Source: Haematobia irritans
Lineage: Eukaryota > Arthropoda > Insecta > Diptera > Muscidae
Direction of reading: 5' to 3'
Length of the DNA stretch: 64,000 bases
Assembly: GCF_050003625.1 (NCBI RefSeq)
Contig: NC_134399.1
Span: 38,332,671 to 38,396,670 of the forward strand
Below, in pieces: positions 44,996-56,445 of the stretch; the first letter of the stretch is position 1, and the number at the start of each line of letters is the position of its first letter. The notes under the pieces are model-generated. The model saw nothing but the letters and a program-made list of their open reading frames with translations, was not told the origin of the DNA and ran no database searches. A program made the translations under genes and the position numbers.

Positions 44996-46957
44996 ATGAA
45001 CGAAAATACAGGTAAACAGCTGAGAAATATGCAAATTAGAAGATTTGGAATCATTGTGCGGGGAGGCGATCTTCCGCCTGTGAGACACCTTCGATTTACT
45101 TAATTATATTTGTCGACAAACTTCACATAGAACATTCTTCATGAATGACTAAAGAAACCCCAGCATGTCAGATATATAGCCTAATTCAAAATAAATTCCA
45201 AACCACTGTGCAACATATGTTCATAAAGGTTATCATCTGTCTTCATATCTGTCTATGTGTGTGTTTACATTTGTTTCGTACCAATTTCTATTTTAGGATT
45301 TATTTGCTCCTTTACTTATGTGGAATTGCCAAGAGTGGCGGACAATTGAGACAGCTCCGCAGAGTATGTGAGCGGTTGTTAAATCGAAAAAGAATGTTTC
45401 AACGACTGGCAATATTGGAATTGCATTAATGTCCTTGTACAACAAACACAACAACAAAAGGATTTTTATCCATTCTATTCTTGTCTTTAAACCTCTCAAC
45501 TATCTGTCCGTCCCCGTCTCTCTCCCCCCTTATCAATTTACTGGTTTCGTTCGATTGTGTTAGATATCAACGTGTAAAGGAAGAGAACCCATATCAATGC
45601 CTCATTTGTCAGTGTCTCTTGTTGTTGTTGTTGTGCTCAGCTCTAATTCTATTTTATTCGCTCGTTGATGCTGTTGTTATCCTTCCTTGTTTTAGTTGTG
45701 AGTGTTTTTTGTTTTTGTCTTGTGTGATGGGTTGTTGTTTTTGTTTGTTTTGTCTTTTTTGTTCGCTCTGTGATTCATGCTTTTTGCTGTTTTTATTTTC
45801 GGTTAATGGAAATCTGCGTATAATCCTCCCCGAGTTGATAAGATGGGTGGGATAAACTAGTTATTGCCATTAATACGATCAATTTGATGTGCATTTCACA
45901 TTTCGGTGTTCAGCAAGTACCTTGGACCCGTAACAACCTTATTGAAAACATTAAAGCTTACCACCGAGCAAAAGGGACAGACTGTGTGGACGGACAGAAA
46001 AACATAGATAGGAGTGGAAAATACAACGAGCAAATACTTAATATTATGCATGTACTTGTCGTAGTACTTTTCTTGTGGGTATATGTATAGAGGGCGAGGG
46101 CAACGAAGCGTAGACAACAAAACAAGTGCTTAATGTTACATTTCCGTTGTTGTTTTTTTATTTTTCATTTTATTTGGCCTTTTACCCGTCCTGTTTGGCA
46201 GCAGGTTGTTGCTGTCATACCACCTTTGATGGACTCTATGAAGCTGGTGATGTTGCCATTGCCATCCGCCGTCTTTCATCCGTTGGACATTAAGATGTTC
46301 TTAAAAAGGTTTAAATACTTTTGAGATGTCAAAGTTCTTGTTTGTGCGTTTGAGCACTTTACGCTTAATGGAAGCTGACTGAATGGATGACTGACTGGTG
46401 GAGAGGACATCGTCAGATTTATCAATAAATGTAAGCAGCTTGTACAACTTTAATTCACTTTGAAGTACTTAGGTCCCTTGAATATGGACCGAAGAAAGTG
46501 AAATGTAGCAATGGTTTTTCTGTGCTAAATCCTCATCTCTTTACTGGCACGTTTAAATGCATTAAGTGTTTAGTCTCTTTGTCCGGTAATCATATGAATT
46601 CGGTTATCATACGACATCTATTACTATTGACATATTTAGGTTAGTTAGTTTTATTGCAAGAACGAATATCATTTTTAGATTTTAATTTTTTTTTTTGATA
46701 TTCATATAAAAGTAAATGGAAGAGATTATTGACCTTCGCAAAACCTTTTAGGATAATTTAAATGTTACTTTCCCTAAGACCAAATCGCGACTCATTGTGG
46801 AGGCAAGAGCTCCACGAAATAATGTCCTAATAAAGCAAACCCTCAAACCAGTGTACAGCAAAAACCAAAAAATATTTCTCAATTCATGATTATGGGGATT
46901 GGAAGAAAATGTAAAAAGTAATAGGGCCTCACACAACGATTAAAATCAGTGTTATCT
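44996..46957. other. Unique non-coding DNA
   Basis: It is repeat-poor with pyrimidine-rich and (TTG)n tracts (45600-45800). Frames such as 45481-45855 (Cys/Leu/Phe-rich) follow from these T-rich tracts and are not called genes. Nothing resembling an acj6 exon is seen. Confidence 0.45.
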
Positions 46958-47025
46958 ATATCACAATGGACTGAATAGACTAAGTGAGCCTGACTCTTAA
47001 TCGGGCTGCCACTTTAACTTTAACC
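46958..47025 (+). repeat. SINE family S 3' fragment
   Basis: It has TATATCACAATGGACTGAAT, GACTAAGTGAGCCTGA and GGGCTGCCACTTTAAC, the last 65 bp of the SINE with a degenerate tail. Confidence 0.75.
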
Positions 47026-47393
47026 TTAGTGTTATCTAATTTACAAAAAAATTTTATTTTTTCATGTACACGGACGAAAAAGCATGTTTTTCATATGTTT
47101 GGGTGTAAAAATTTTATGTTTGGAACTCAAATTTTTTAACACAATATTTTTAAGTGCAAGCATATAATGTCCATAAACTAGCATAACATGTTTTGGACAT
47201 GTATGTTAATATGTTAGAACATAACAGGTTGGCTGATAAGTCCCCAGTCTGACACATAGACGACGTCGCTAATATTAAATGCATATTATTTTTATATAGT
47301 ACTAACCTTCAAATGATTCGTGTCAAAATTTGACTTCTGTAAGTCAGTTAATTTGTGAGATAGAGCGTCTTTTGTGAAGCAACTTTTGTTATT

Positions 47394-49097
47394 GTGAAAA
47401 AAATGAAAAAAAAGGAATTTCGCGTTTTGATAAAATACTGTTTTCTGAAGGGAAAAAATACGGTGGAAGCAAAAACTTGGCTTGATAATGAGTTTCCGGA
47501 CTCTGCCCCAGGGAAATCAACAATAATTGATTGGTATGCAAAATTCAAGCGTGGTGAAATGAGCACGGAGGACGGTGAACGCAGTGGAAGCCCGAAAGAG
47601 GTGGTTATCGACGAAAACATCAAAAAAATCCACGAAATGATTTTGAATGACCGTAAAATGAAGTTGATCGAGATAGCAGAGGCCTTAAAGATATCACTGG
47701 AACTTGTTGGTCATATCATTCATCAATATTTGGATATGCGGAAGCTCTGTGCAAAATGGGTTGCGCGCGAGCTCACATCACAATCACCAAAACCAACAAC
47801 GTGTTGATGATTCTGAGCGGTGTTTGCAGCTGTTAACTCGTAATACACCCGAGTTTTTCCGTCGATATGTGACAATGGATGAAACATGGCTCCATCACTA
47901 CACTCCTGAGTCCAATCGACAGTTGGCTGAGTGGACAGCGACCGGTGAACTGTCTCCGAAGCGTGGAAAGACTCAAAAGTCCGCTGGCAAAGTAATGGCC
48001 TCTGGTTTTTGGGATGCGCATGGAATAAATAATTTTTATAGATTATCTTGCACTGAAAAAAATTTTGTCGTGAGGTCAAAGATTTCATGTCTTTAAAATA
48101 CGAATACAAATTTTGCTTAGCATAGAAGACGCATTTCTCTAAAATAGAGTTATTTTCCTTGTCCAAAAGTCGATAAAGTCGTATTGTCCTTATAATTAAA
48201 TGATTTGACTTAAAAATGTGTATCTTAACATGCAAGAAAAAATTTAAGGTCAACTTGACTTTAATAATTCAGAAGAATTCTTTAAATTTAATGAAATTGT
48301 CTTTAAATTTGTTGTCTTTTTTTGCATCTTGACTACAAAGCAAAAAATCGTTCAAATATAAGACATGTTTTTCAAAACTTTATTTTAAAGACGTTTCTTA
48401 CTTGAAACATAGCATAATTTCTACTGGAAGTCGAGTCCTAATTTGGAAAATAAAGTTGCCGTTAACTCGTTTTTAAAGGACTTTGATAGCATATGAAGAA
48501 AAAAAGCTGAGAAAGCGAAAAATTAAAATTTTCTTCCTAGAAGCAAGTATAGAAAACCTAAATTTAAAAGAGAATTGTGTCTTAAAAGTATCCTTATTTG
48601 TATTCTCCGCTTCTTTGGCTCGGAATCAATACCAATTTTTTTAAAGTAAAGGCAAAATCTTTGGAACCGAGTATGCTTTTTTTCAGTGTGAGAAGGGAAA
48701 AACCATCAACAGTGACTATTATATGGCGTTATTGGAGCGTTTGAAGGCCGAAATCGCGGCAAAACGGCCCCGTATGAAGAAAAAAAAAGTGTTGTTCCAC
48801 CAAAACAACGCACCATGCCACAAGTCATTGAGAAGGATGGCAAAAATTCATGAATTGGGCTTCGAATTGCTTCCCCACCCACCGTATTCTCCAGATCTGG
48901 CCCCCAGCGACTTTTTCTTGTTCTCAGACCTCAAAAGGATGCTCGCAGGGAAACCATTTGACTGCAATGAAGAGGTGATCGCCGAAACTGAGGCCTATTT
49001 TGAGGCAAAACCGAAGGAGTACTACCAAAATGGTATCAAAAAATTGGAAGGTCGTTATAATCATTGTATCGCTCTTGAAGGGAACTATGTTGAATAA
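47394..49097 (+). pseudogene. Mariner transposase, disrupted
   Basis: The pieces are 47394-47773 (N-terminal DNA-binding half, WYAKFKRGEMSTEDGERSG), 47800-48050 (TMDETWLHHYTPES with the first Asp) and 48691-49094 (HQNNAPCH in place of HQDNAPCH; LAPSDFFLF with the third Asp). Without the B insertion the length would match the usual Himar-type protein of about 350 residues. DD34D enzymes act by cut-and-paste at TA. Confidence 0.93.
48051..48688. mobile_element. Family B element inserted in mariner
   Basis: The ends CACTGAAAAAAAT and (complement) CACTGAAAAAAAG form a 12-bp perfect inverted repeat. The flanking TG (48049-48050; 48689-48690) is the target duplication, since the other mariner copy reads CTTGAGAAGG uninterrupted. 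At 638 bp with no coding region, this copy fixes the exact limits of family B. Confidence 0.93.
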
Positions 49098-49194
49098 TAA
49101 AAACGAATTTTGCCAAAAAAAGGGTTTTTCTTTGTTAGACCGGGGACTTATCAGCCAACCTGTTACATCAATAACAACTACTTAGAAGTTAGCG

Positions 49195-49625
49195 TGATTT
49201 CCAAAGACGGATGGACAGCCGGACAGACGGACGAACATAGCTAGATCCACTCAGAATTTCACCACGACCCACTATATATATATGTACACCTTATGGGGTC
49301 TTAGAGTATAAAAATAATATTTTATGAAAAAATTATCGCGGGTCATATTTAAACCTTCGTTCTTTATTTTTTTTAGGTCGAAATAATTTATTATGATTGT
49401 AAATATATAAATAAATAAATAATTCTTTAGTTTTTATTTATAATAATAAAGAATATTTCGAGAAGTAGTTAGAAAGTTATGACTTGGTGTCATTTAACGA
49501 TCATAACATATAATATCACAAACATTTTAATTGACCTTTGGTGGCTTCATGTTAAATAGCGTCTGTGACTGAGTGTGCTAAAGCGTTCTGTTATGGTGCC
49601 AACAAAACAGGTTCAACAACTAATA
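49195..49625. repeat. Fragments of K-like and H-like repeats
   Basis: 49200-49320 has GACGGATGGACAGCCGGACA and CATAGCTAGATCCACTCAG, a K-type right end. 49340-49625 matches the central part of foldback element H (TTCTTTATTTT, AAGAATATTTCGAGAAGTAG, and a tRNA-like module GTGACTGAGTGTGCTAAAGC with GGTTCAACAAC). Confidence 0.6.
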
Positions 49626-49930
49626 GAAATACAATTTTGACAAAATTTTCTATAGAAATATTTTTTTTTGCAAAATTATCTATAGAAATAGAATTTTGAC
49701 AAAATTTTCTATAGATATAAAATGTTGACAAAATTTTCTATAAAAATAAAATTTTGACAAAATTTTCTATAGAAATAAAATTTTGACAAAATCTTCTATA
49801 TAAATATTTTTTTTTTACAAAATTGTCTATAGAAATAAAATTTTGACAAAATTTAAATTTAATAAAATTTTGGCTAAATTTTCTATCGAAATAAAATTTT
49901 TAAAAAAATTTTCTATAGAAATAAATTTTT
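49620..49930. repeat. 29-bp tandem repeat array 2
   Basis: About ten degenerate units of TTTTCTATAGAAATAAAATT plus TTGACAAAA are present, with the same period and sequence as the array in the acj6 intron at 6690-7135. Confidence 0.85.
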
Positions 49931-50394
49931 GTTGTTGTTTGTTTTTTGAAAGAATATTCCTCTTCTCAACGCTCAAATAAAACCCAGCCAACTGCACTCA
50001 AATCGATGATTTGACAGTGGCATAGGAAAAGAGATATGTTTGTTTCGAATTTATTTCGGCATAAGCCGGCTATCAATGTCAAACCTTTTTTCGGAGGGTT
50101 CAAGTGTGGTTTTTGTTGGGTTTAATAAACTGCCTGAATTTATTCTGATAATTGGTTGATAGTTTTGCTGCAAGTATAGGATGCTGATGAGGAATGTGGT
50201 AATTCCGAAACGTGCGTCCATCCAACCATCTTGCAGTCTATAGGGCTTTGCCCAAATAAATTTGACAAACATTATTTTCCTCTGTTGGTTAAGCTACACT
50301 TGTAGTTTAGTCAATGCATGGTTTTAAGCTGAACTCAAAAAACAACAACAATGATTAAAGAACAAAACCAACAATAACAAAACAAAACGAACGG

Positions 50395-50665
50395 AAAAAT
50401 AAAATTTTCACAAAATTTTCTATAGAAATAAAATTTTGACAAAATTTTCTATATAAATATTTTTTTTTACAAAATTTTCTATAGAAATAAAATTTTGACA
50501 AAATTTAAATTTAATAAAATTTTGGCAAAATTTTCTATCAAAATAAAATTTTGGCAAAATTTTCTATCAAATTAAAATTTTGGCAAAATTTTCTATCAAA
50601 ATAAAATTTTGGAAAAATTTTCTATCAAAATAAATTTTTTTAAAAATTTTCAATAGAAATAATTT
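50395..50665. repeat. 29-bp tandem repeat array 3
   Basis: It has about nine units; several carry the variant TTCTATCAAAATAAAATTTT and TTGGCAAAA. It is separated from array 2 by about 460 bp of unrelated DNA (49931-50394). The two may be parts of one element split by an insertion. Confidence 0.8.
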
Positions 50666-53600
50666 TTTTTTTTAATTTGGTGGAGTTTTGGTATTTTTTT
50701 TAATTTTTTGATAGTTTGTTTTTGGCACGATCACGATCTTTTGATCCCTAATCACGAACTTAATTTATCCAATTAATTTTTACATTTTTTTTCAATCACA
50801 GAAATTATAGGGCCAATCACCAACGGCAATTAAGAATAAATATATGTTGATGCAATTAATTTTTGGGTTGATTTTTGTTTTAACTAAAAAGTTAGTTGAA
50901 TCAATGTTTAATAGAATTTTTTTTAATTATGTAATTATATTATATATATTCGGAAAATTTCTGGCGATAGTTCGTTCTTTAAGGGGAAAATTCCCAGATG
51001 AAAATATAAATATTGTACAGAGTAGGGATTGTAATCAAAGTCAAAATGTCGACCTTTCAAAACTTGGAAAAGTTGATATTGCGATTTTTAGATTTTTTTT
51101 TTCAAATGTGGCAATAACGACTTTTCGAAATCGGCTTTCCAATTTTTCCAAATAATAACGATAATTTTACTCCAACAGCATATGCAACTCTGCTTTTAAG
51201 GGCAATCGCAGCACTTTCATTTGTCGGCGGTGCCCTCAATTTGCCATTGTGCGAGGCCCTAGTTATTTTCATAACAGAATTCCAAGCCTTTTCGAATTGT
51301 TGCATGTTTGCCTTAAAAGGTGTTATTACGGTCAAAATGCAAAATAGAGGGGCATATTTTACAAGAAAACGCCATAAGTGAGTCTGAAATATGGGGTATC
51401 CACTTTAATTTAAACTTTTATTTTACAGCATTTACTTTTGTTTTGTTAATAAAGAGAAAATCTGAACGAACAAAATTAAATTTTGTATTTTGCGGCTTTG
51501 GCGGCAATTCTTCTCCAAAATTTACCTCCAAATATTTAATTTATTTATAAATGGTCTGGTGCAATATATGTTTTTATTTTAGATAAAATTGTGAAAAGTC
51601 AAATGAAAAGAAAACGTAAACGTGCTCTTATTTTCTTTGTTTTATTTTTTAATCTTTGGAACTGTCAAACAGCATTTGACACTAATGAGCCATCTATGCA
51701 ATCTATGGTTATTTCTACATGATATGCTCTATTACATAGATTTCGTTATTTTTTACTTGATATTTATATGTTTTTCTTCATGTGTATAGAGCTACGAAGA
51801 AAGAAGGACTAATACGTGAATAAATGGATACAATCGTTTGTGGTTTATACGAGGGCGTTAGTTGGAACCACAAACAACCATACATATGAACTAGCTATGT
51901 ATGTATGTATATACATATGCATGTTATGAGAATTTATACATGTGTGGTATATGTTTATATATTAGTTTGTGGGTTGTCCATTTGGTTGTTTTTCCACTTT
52001 ATTTTGCTATCCCTTCGATATATTTCACTTTCCTCTTTCCGTTCACGTCGTTGATAGCACGAATGACAATTTTACGAAACAACGACGTTGTTGTTTTTTT
52101 TTGTTCCTTTCACTATAATGTGACATGTGAGAAATATCATAACATATTCTGACAATTGTAATTTCATTAATTTGTTCTCAAATTGTCATCCAATGGTCAT
52201 AAATCAGTTCTTGAAGAGGGGACATGAAAACTGAGGAAAAAAAAAGAATGGGAGATTTGAGTAAACCAAAAATAGCACGAGAAAAATAATTTAGCAAAAA
52301 ATGACTACAAAAAAAACTTCTTTGAAGAGATCTAGGTAACATAAACTAAGCTTTGTCAACAAGGAATTTTATTATTCCATCAATTACCTGTAATTAAGTA
52401 GGTAACCTATTAGAAGTTGTGGTAAAAATGAAAGTAAAAGTAATTGAAATAAAGTAATCTGGGCGATTATATTCTAATAACTTCAGGTTATATGGTTATT
52501 CAATGAACACATTCCACATTCAATAAACACGTCGCATATAACACTGAATACACTCTCTCCACATTACCAATCATTCATCTGGAAAAGGAATGACGAATTT
52601 TCTTGTGAATGCAAGGAAAAGCCAAAGAACGAGACATGCATTTCTTTCTACGATCTCTCCCATTCGCCAACAGACAATTTTTTTCTTTTTATTGAAATTT
52701 GAAATTGGCAAACCGTTTTTGTGTATATATATGTCAATATCTGTTGGAATATTATTTTTTAGCCAATTCGCCAACTCTAGGTAATTTTTTTGAAGTTCCA
52801 AGTCTTTTGAGTATAAACAAAAACTCACTGTCCCCTCAATTGGGAGACATTTCTATAGAAATCTATATAATTTTTATATCTGTGTGTACCAGGTTGCACT
52901 GTTGGGAATTAGTGTTTCAAATTTCATGTCGATAAAAGGAATAGTCAGTCGACCACAGCGATAGCTTGCGCAACCGTACAGCCAAGAGGTTGAATCACGA
53001 TTGCAAAAACAAAAATTTCAATATATTGTTTACAATTTTAAGAAGTCAAAATCAGCTGATAAAAGAATCGTATGGCATTGATAAAAGTGGAAATTATTTA
53101 TTCTTTCAATTGTCCTGAAAAAAAAAAACAATTCTAAGAAAAGTGAAGGTTCAAAGTTAATTGCGTCACCTATGAGTGATTGTGATGTGGATAATTCATC
53201 CGGGGAACGCCGATATGAGACAAATAGAACTATAATACCCACCAAAGTTAAAAATGGAAGTCAGTCAAATGGCTCTTCGCCAGCTATTAACTAAAACAGT
53301 TCATGATGCAGTTTAAAAAAATGATGTGCATGGTATTTTGGGACTGGAATATGCTATCAAGATACTAAAGTCATCTTCGAACAATTCTCCAGCTATGAAT
53401 GCCTGAGTTGTTTTTAGATGCATTTGCTATGCAGTGTCATTTGGAGAGCTGCAACCACCATAAACATATGATATTGACATCTTAAAATTTTGTCGAAATA
53501 AAAAAAGTTTAATCATATGGGCCCATGATTTAACCTTCTTGTTCAGTCATGCGTACATCCATTGTTGCAGCTGACTATTTAGCCATTATGTCTAAAGTCA

Positions 53601-53939
53601 ATAGATGCAACATGACATAAAGAGATTCTGTTCCTGTCATACTGATTGTGCCTGAGATACACAAACACGCCATTTGCTGTACTTTATCTAAACTTGTCGA
53701 CTGTTGAAGTGCCGGTCACCAGACCACTTATACGGCGCGTCTAACCACTGTCACATACAGTCAATACACAATTTTCGGTTTTGCTTTTCTCGCCCTTACA
53801 GCAATATTAAACATAAGATACAGCAGCTGTCCAATATAACTTCGAGGTATCTTGTACACTCACCAAAGGGATTTTAATGCCACCTAATTAGATGAACTTA
53901 ACACTGTGGGAATTTTTGGTTCTTTGCAGTACATGACTA
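50666..53939. other. Mostly unique non-coding DNA
   Basis: Family A-like scraps lie at 50750-50900 and P-like sequence at 51030-51135. The rest is AT-rich. 53100-53280 keeps an open plus-strand frame (KKSEGSKLIASPMSDCDVDN and on) followed by a stop-rich stretch to about 53880. It might be a decayed coding remnant, but no family could be named. Confidence 0.4.
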
Positions 53940-54279
53940 CACGGAAAGAAAAAAAAAACGTTTGGAAAACGTGTACCGAAAACGTTTTTCTTTTGTTAGA
54001 GTTTTTTGAATTGCTTCAAAAAGTATACACTTTTATCACCAAAAAAATTCGTTTGTTACAAAGTGTTAATTTTTTTAATAAAAAAAAGTTATTTTTTGAA
54101 CCAACAACACAGTCCATTTCGTTGATATCAAACACTGTTCTTTTCTGACTTTAGGTTTATAATAAGACACATTTTACAGTTCACAATTTAATATACTACA
54201 ATGTAATGTTGAACATTTTTTCGGAATCTTCCTAACATATCTGGAATATATGTAAAAAAAAAACAAAATAAAAAAACTT

Positions 54280-54353
54280 TGGTCGAAGCAGGGATCGAAC
54301 CCACGACCCTTGGCATGCAAGTCAGACGTAGCAACCACTGCTCCATGGTGCCC
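54280..54353 (-). other. tRNA-like module in T2 (minus strand)
   Basis: A 74-nt unit reading GGGCACCATGGAGCAGTGGT, TGCTACGTCTGACTTGCATG, CCAAGGGTCGTGG, GTTCGATCCCTGCTTCGACC and A. It has good A-box-like and B-box (GGTTCGATCCC) elements and a CTTGCAT loop with possible TGC anticodon. The acceptor stem is weak. It is homologous to the SINE head and to the module of T1. Confidence 0.65.
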
Positions 54354-54465
54354 AACTAAATGTATTTTTCTGTGAAATAAACTTTATTTAATCGGCTCGT
54401 GGGCGCCGCAAGCTATGCTATATAAATATAACTTATATGGGTAATTGTCTATTGATGACAATAAC

Positions 54466-54539
54466 GGCTACATAGCTCAGTGGATAGTGTGTTGGCTTAC
54501 AAATTGCATGGTCCGCGGTTCGATTCTCCGTCCAGGCGA
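54466..54539 (+). other. tRNA-like module in T2 (plus strand)
   Basis: It reads GGCTACATAGCTCAGTGGAT, AGTGTGTTGGCTTACAAA, TTGCATGGTCCGCGGTTCGA and TTCTCCGTCCAGGCGA. It has a recognisable D-arm (AGCTCAGTGGATAGT), a CTTACAA loop and a B box (GGTTCGATTCT). In T1 the counterpart (35301-35339, minus strand) has lost everything after the anticodon-like loop. Confidence 0.65.
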
Positions 54540-54975
54540 AAGGTATTTATAAAATCGTATAATTTCTTCTACATTGTTTGTATTACAGAAAAAGGTGCTA
54601 AGAACTAAAAAAACTTCGTGGAAGTGAGAAAGATGTGAGGGAAAATGCAATTAGCCAGAAAAAAAATTTTTGAGTTAGTCTTTATGAAATTGTTTTTACA
54701 TCCTGGAAAAGAATAAACGTTTATCACAAAAAGTATATACTTTTCTTCCAAATACACTTCCTTTCAACGAAAAGCAAATGAGAAACGAACTTTGTTTGTC
54801 TAAAATTTCGTTTGGAAGGAAAGAATTATTTTTTTGCGTGTACTTCTATGGACAGTCGAGACAGGTGACGCGCAGTAGAATAGCATACAGACCTATCGGA
54901 TCATTGCCCTTAGAACTGTAACAAGATGTCTCCGCATTGCACCCCTGGATCTTCTTTATGTGGAGATCAAGTTTA

Positions 54976-55340
54976 CACTGAAAAAAATATTTGCGTGATA
55001 TTAAAGATTACGCAACCTAAATTTTAGGAAGCGAAATTTACAAAATATTAAGGACAAATTCTTTTAAAATAATGAAATTTTAATTAAAATAAAGTTTATA
55101 ATCTTTGCTTCAAAAACCTTTTTCATTAAATTTAGGACACAAATTTTCTAAATTTAATGAAAAAAGTTTTAGAAAATTTGTGTCCCTTCGTTAAAGTCGC
55201 ATGTGAACTAAGGCTAATTTTCCTTAAAGTAACGAAACACATTTTTGACTTAAAGAAATTGTCCTTAAATTAACTGAAATATTGACTATATGGACTAAGA
55301 CTTATTTTGAGGATTTAGCGTCTTTGGTTTAAGGCGCAAG
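54976..55340. repeat. Family E element, right end not found
   Basis: It starts TA/CACTGAAAAAAATATTTGCG and contains ATTAAAGATTACGCAACC, TAAATTTAGGACACAAATTT, and GTGTCCCTTCGTTAAAG. Sequence around 55115-55185 forms an inverted repeat centred on TTTAATGAAAAA. The left end is the same as that of family B, while the interior differs. Confidence 0.65.
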
Positions 55341-55427
55341 AATGTGAGGTTGATATTAACCTTCTAGAGGGCGAGATCATGGAAGAGAGCATCTAGATCA
55401 GGCATTATACCCAGCATGGGAACCACC

Positions 55428-55750
55428 GTGGTGCAATCGTTAGCATGTCTACATAGCCAAGTCCGAACGGCGTTCCACATTTCAGTGAAAAAACTTAGAG
55501 AAGCTTTGAAACCCTCAGAAATGTCACCTCAGTAATGCTGGTGACATTTCTGAGGGTTTCAAAGCTTCTCTAAGTGGTTTCACTGGAATGTGGAACGCCG
55601 TTCGGACTCGGCTATAAAAAGGAGGTCCCTTGTCATTGAGCTTAACATGGAATCGGGCAGCACGCAGTGATAAGAGAGAAGTTCACCACTGTGGTATCAC
55701 AATGGACTGAATAGTCTAAGTGAGCCTGAACTGCCACATAACCTAACCTG
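55428..55750 (+). repeat. SINE family S copy with head-to-head inverted duplication
   Basis: The head CCACCGTGGTGCAATCGTTA (55435) runs into a reversed piece of the body (55456-55531) and then the same body in forward orientation (55542-55617). This makes a palindrome with arms of about 75 bp around TCAGTAATGCT. It continues to the 3' end and CATAACCTAACC. Confidence 0.85.
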
Positions 55751-55872
55751 GGGTCGTGGATACAATCCCAGTTTCGACCGAACACTAAAAAGTTGTTCAG
55801 GGGTGGATTATCCCCTCTCAGTAATGCTGGTGACATGACGGAGTGTTTCAAAGCTTCTCTAAGTGGTTTCAC
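55751..55872 (+). repeat. SINE family S, 5'-truncated fragment
   Basis: It begins in the B-box region (GGGGTCGTGGATACAATCC) and runs through GTTTCGACCGAACACTAAA to AGCTTCTCTAAGTGGTTTCA. It abuts the previous copy. Confidence 0.75.
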
Positions 55873-56264
55873 CCATAGACCATATATATTGGTAGATGAA
55901 CCGTCGGTGTCAAAGGAAGATTAAGATTAAACGAGGAAAATAAGAAAACACTTACGTTCTCTTCGTTTTCTGTTTTGTAGTTTGCTAATTTTACACAAAA
56001 TTAGAACGTTTATGATACACCCGAGGATTTATAAATAAATTAATATATTAAAAGATCATATTTGAACAAAAAAATGTTGACCGAAACCGCGAAAATACGA
56101 AATTTCATTTTGAGTAGCATTGCCCTTTTCGATCAACACAAAAGCAAATGCCGGAAAATTAATGTTTAGGACTGCCTTTTTACGAAAAAATGAGAACGAA
56201 ATATCATAAAATTAAATTTTAGAACTGGCACAGAGAAGAGGTCCATCTGTCTGTCTAGTGTCTA

Positions 56265-56445
56265 TGGTTTCACCGCAACGTAGAACGCCGTTCGGACTCG
56301 GCAATAAAAATGAGGTCCTTGTCTTGAGTTAAACATACAATCGGGCAGCACTCAGTGATAAGAAAGAAGATCACCACTGTGATATCACAATGGACTGAAT
56401 AGTCTAAGTGTGCGTGATAATAGGCTGCCACTATATATAACCTAA
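56265..56445 (+). repeat. SINE family S, 3' half
   Basis: It covers GGTTTCACCGCAACGTAGAA, CGTTCGGACTCGGCAATAAA and TGATATCACAATGGACTGA, ending CCTAACCTAAGG. The head is missing. Confidence 0.8.

Larger units (their letters stand above)
47224..49163 (+). mobile_element. Irritans-type mariner, complete ends, split by element B
   Basis: Both inverted repeats are present (ACAGGTTGGCTGATAAGTCC at 47224 and its complement ending at 49163), with TA on each side (47222-47223; 49164-49165). The reading frame begins at ATG 47394 and encodes KKEFRVLIKYCFLKGKNTVE onward. It is broken near 47775 (altered sequence after ARELT), interrupted by a 638-bp family B insertion at 48051, and resumes to the normal C-terminus EGNYVE at 49097. 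The second catalytic Asp is Asn here (HQNNAPCH), so the copy was inactive on that ground alone. Confidence 0.96.
53940..54840. mobile_element. Family T element 2 (two opposed tRNA-like modules)
   Basis: The ends CACGGAAAGAAAAAAAAAACG and (complement) CACGCAAAAAAATAATTC are flanked by TA (53938-53939; 54841-54842). It aligns with T1 in inverse orientation along its whole 901 bp. It contains tRNA-like modules on the minus strand (54280-54353) and plus strand (54466-54539), which read away from each other. No transposase is present. Confidence 0.8.

Noticed and set aside
45481..45855. Cys/Leu/Phe-rich frame that resembles a membrane protein
   Set aside because: Hydrophobicity follows from T-rich tracts (TTG, TTTTG repeats); no start context or homologue is recognised.
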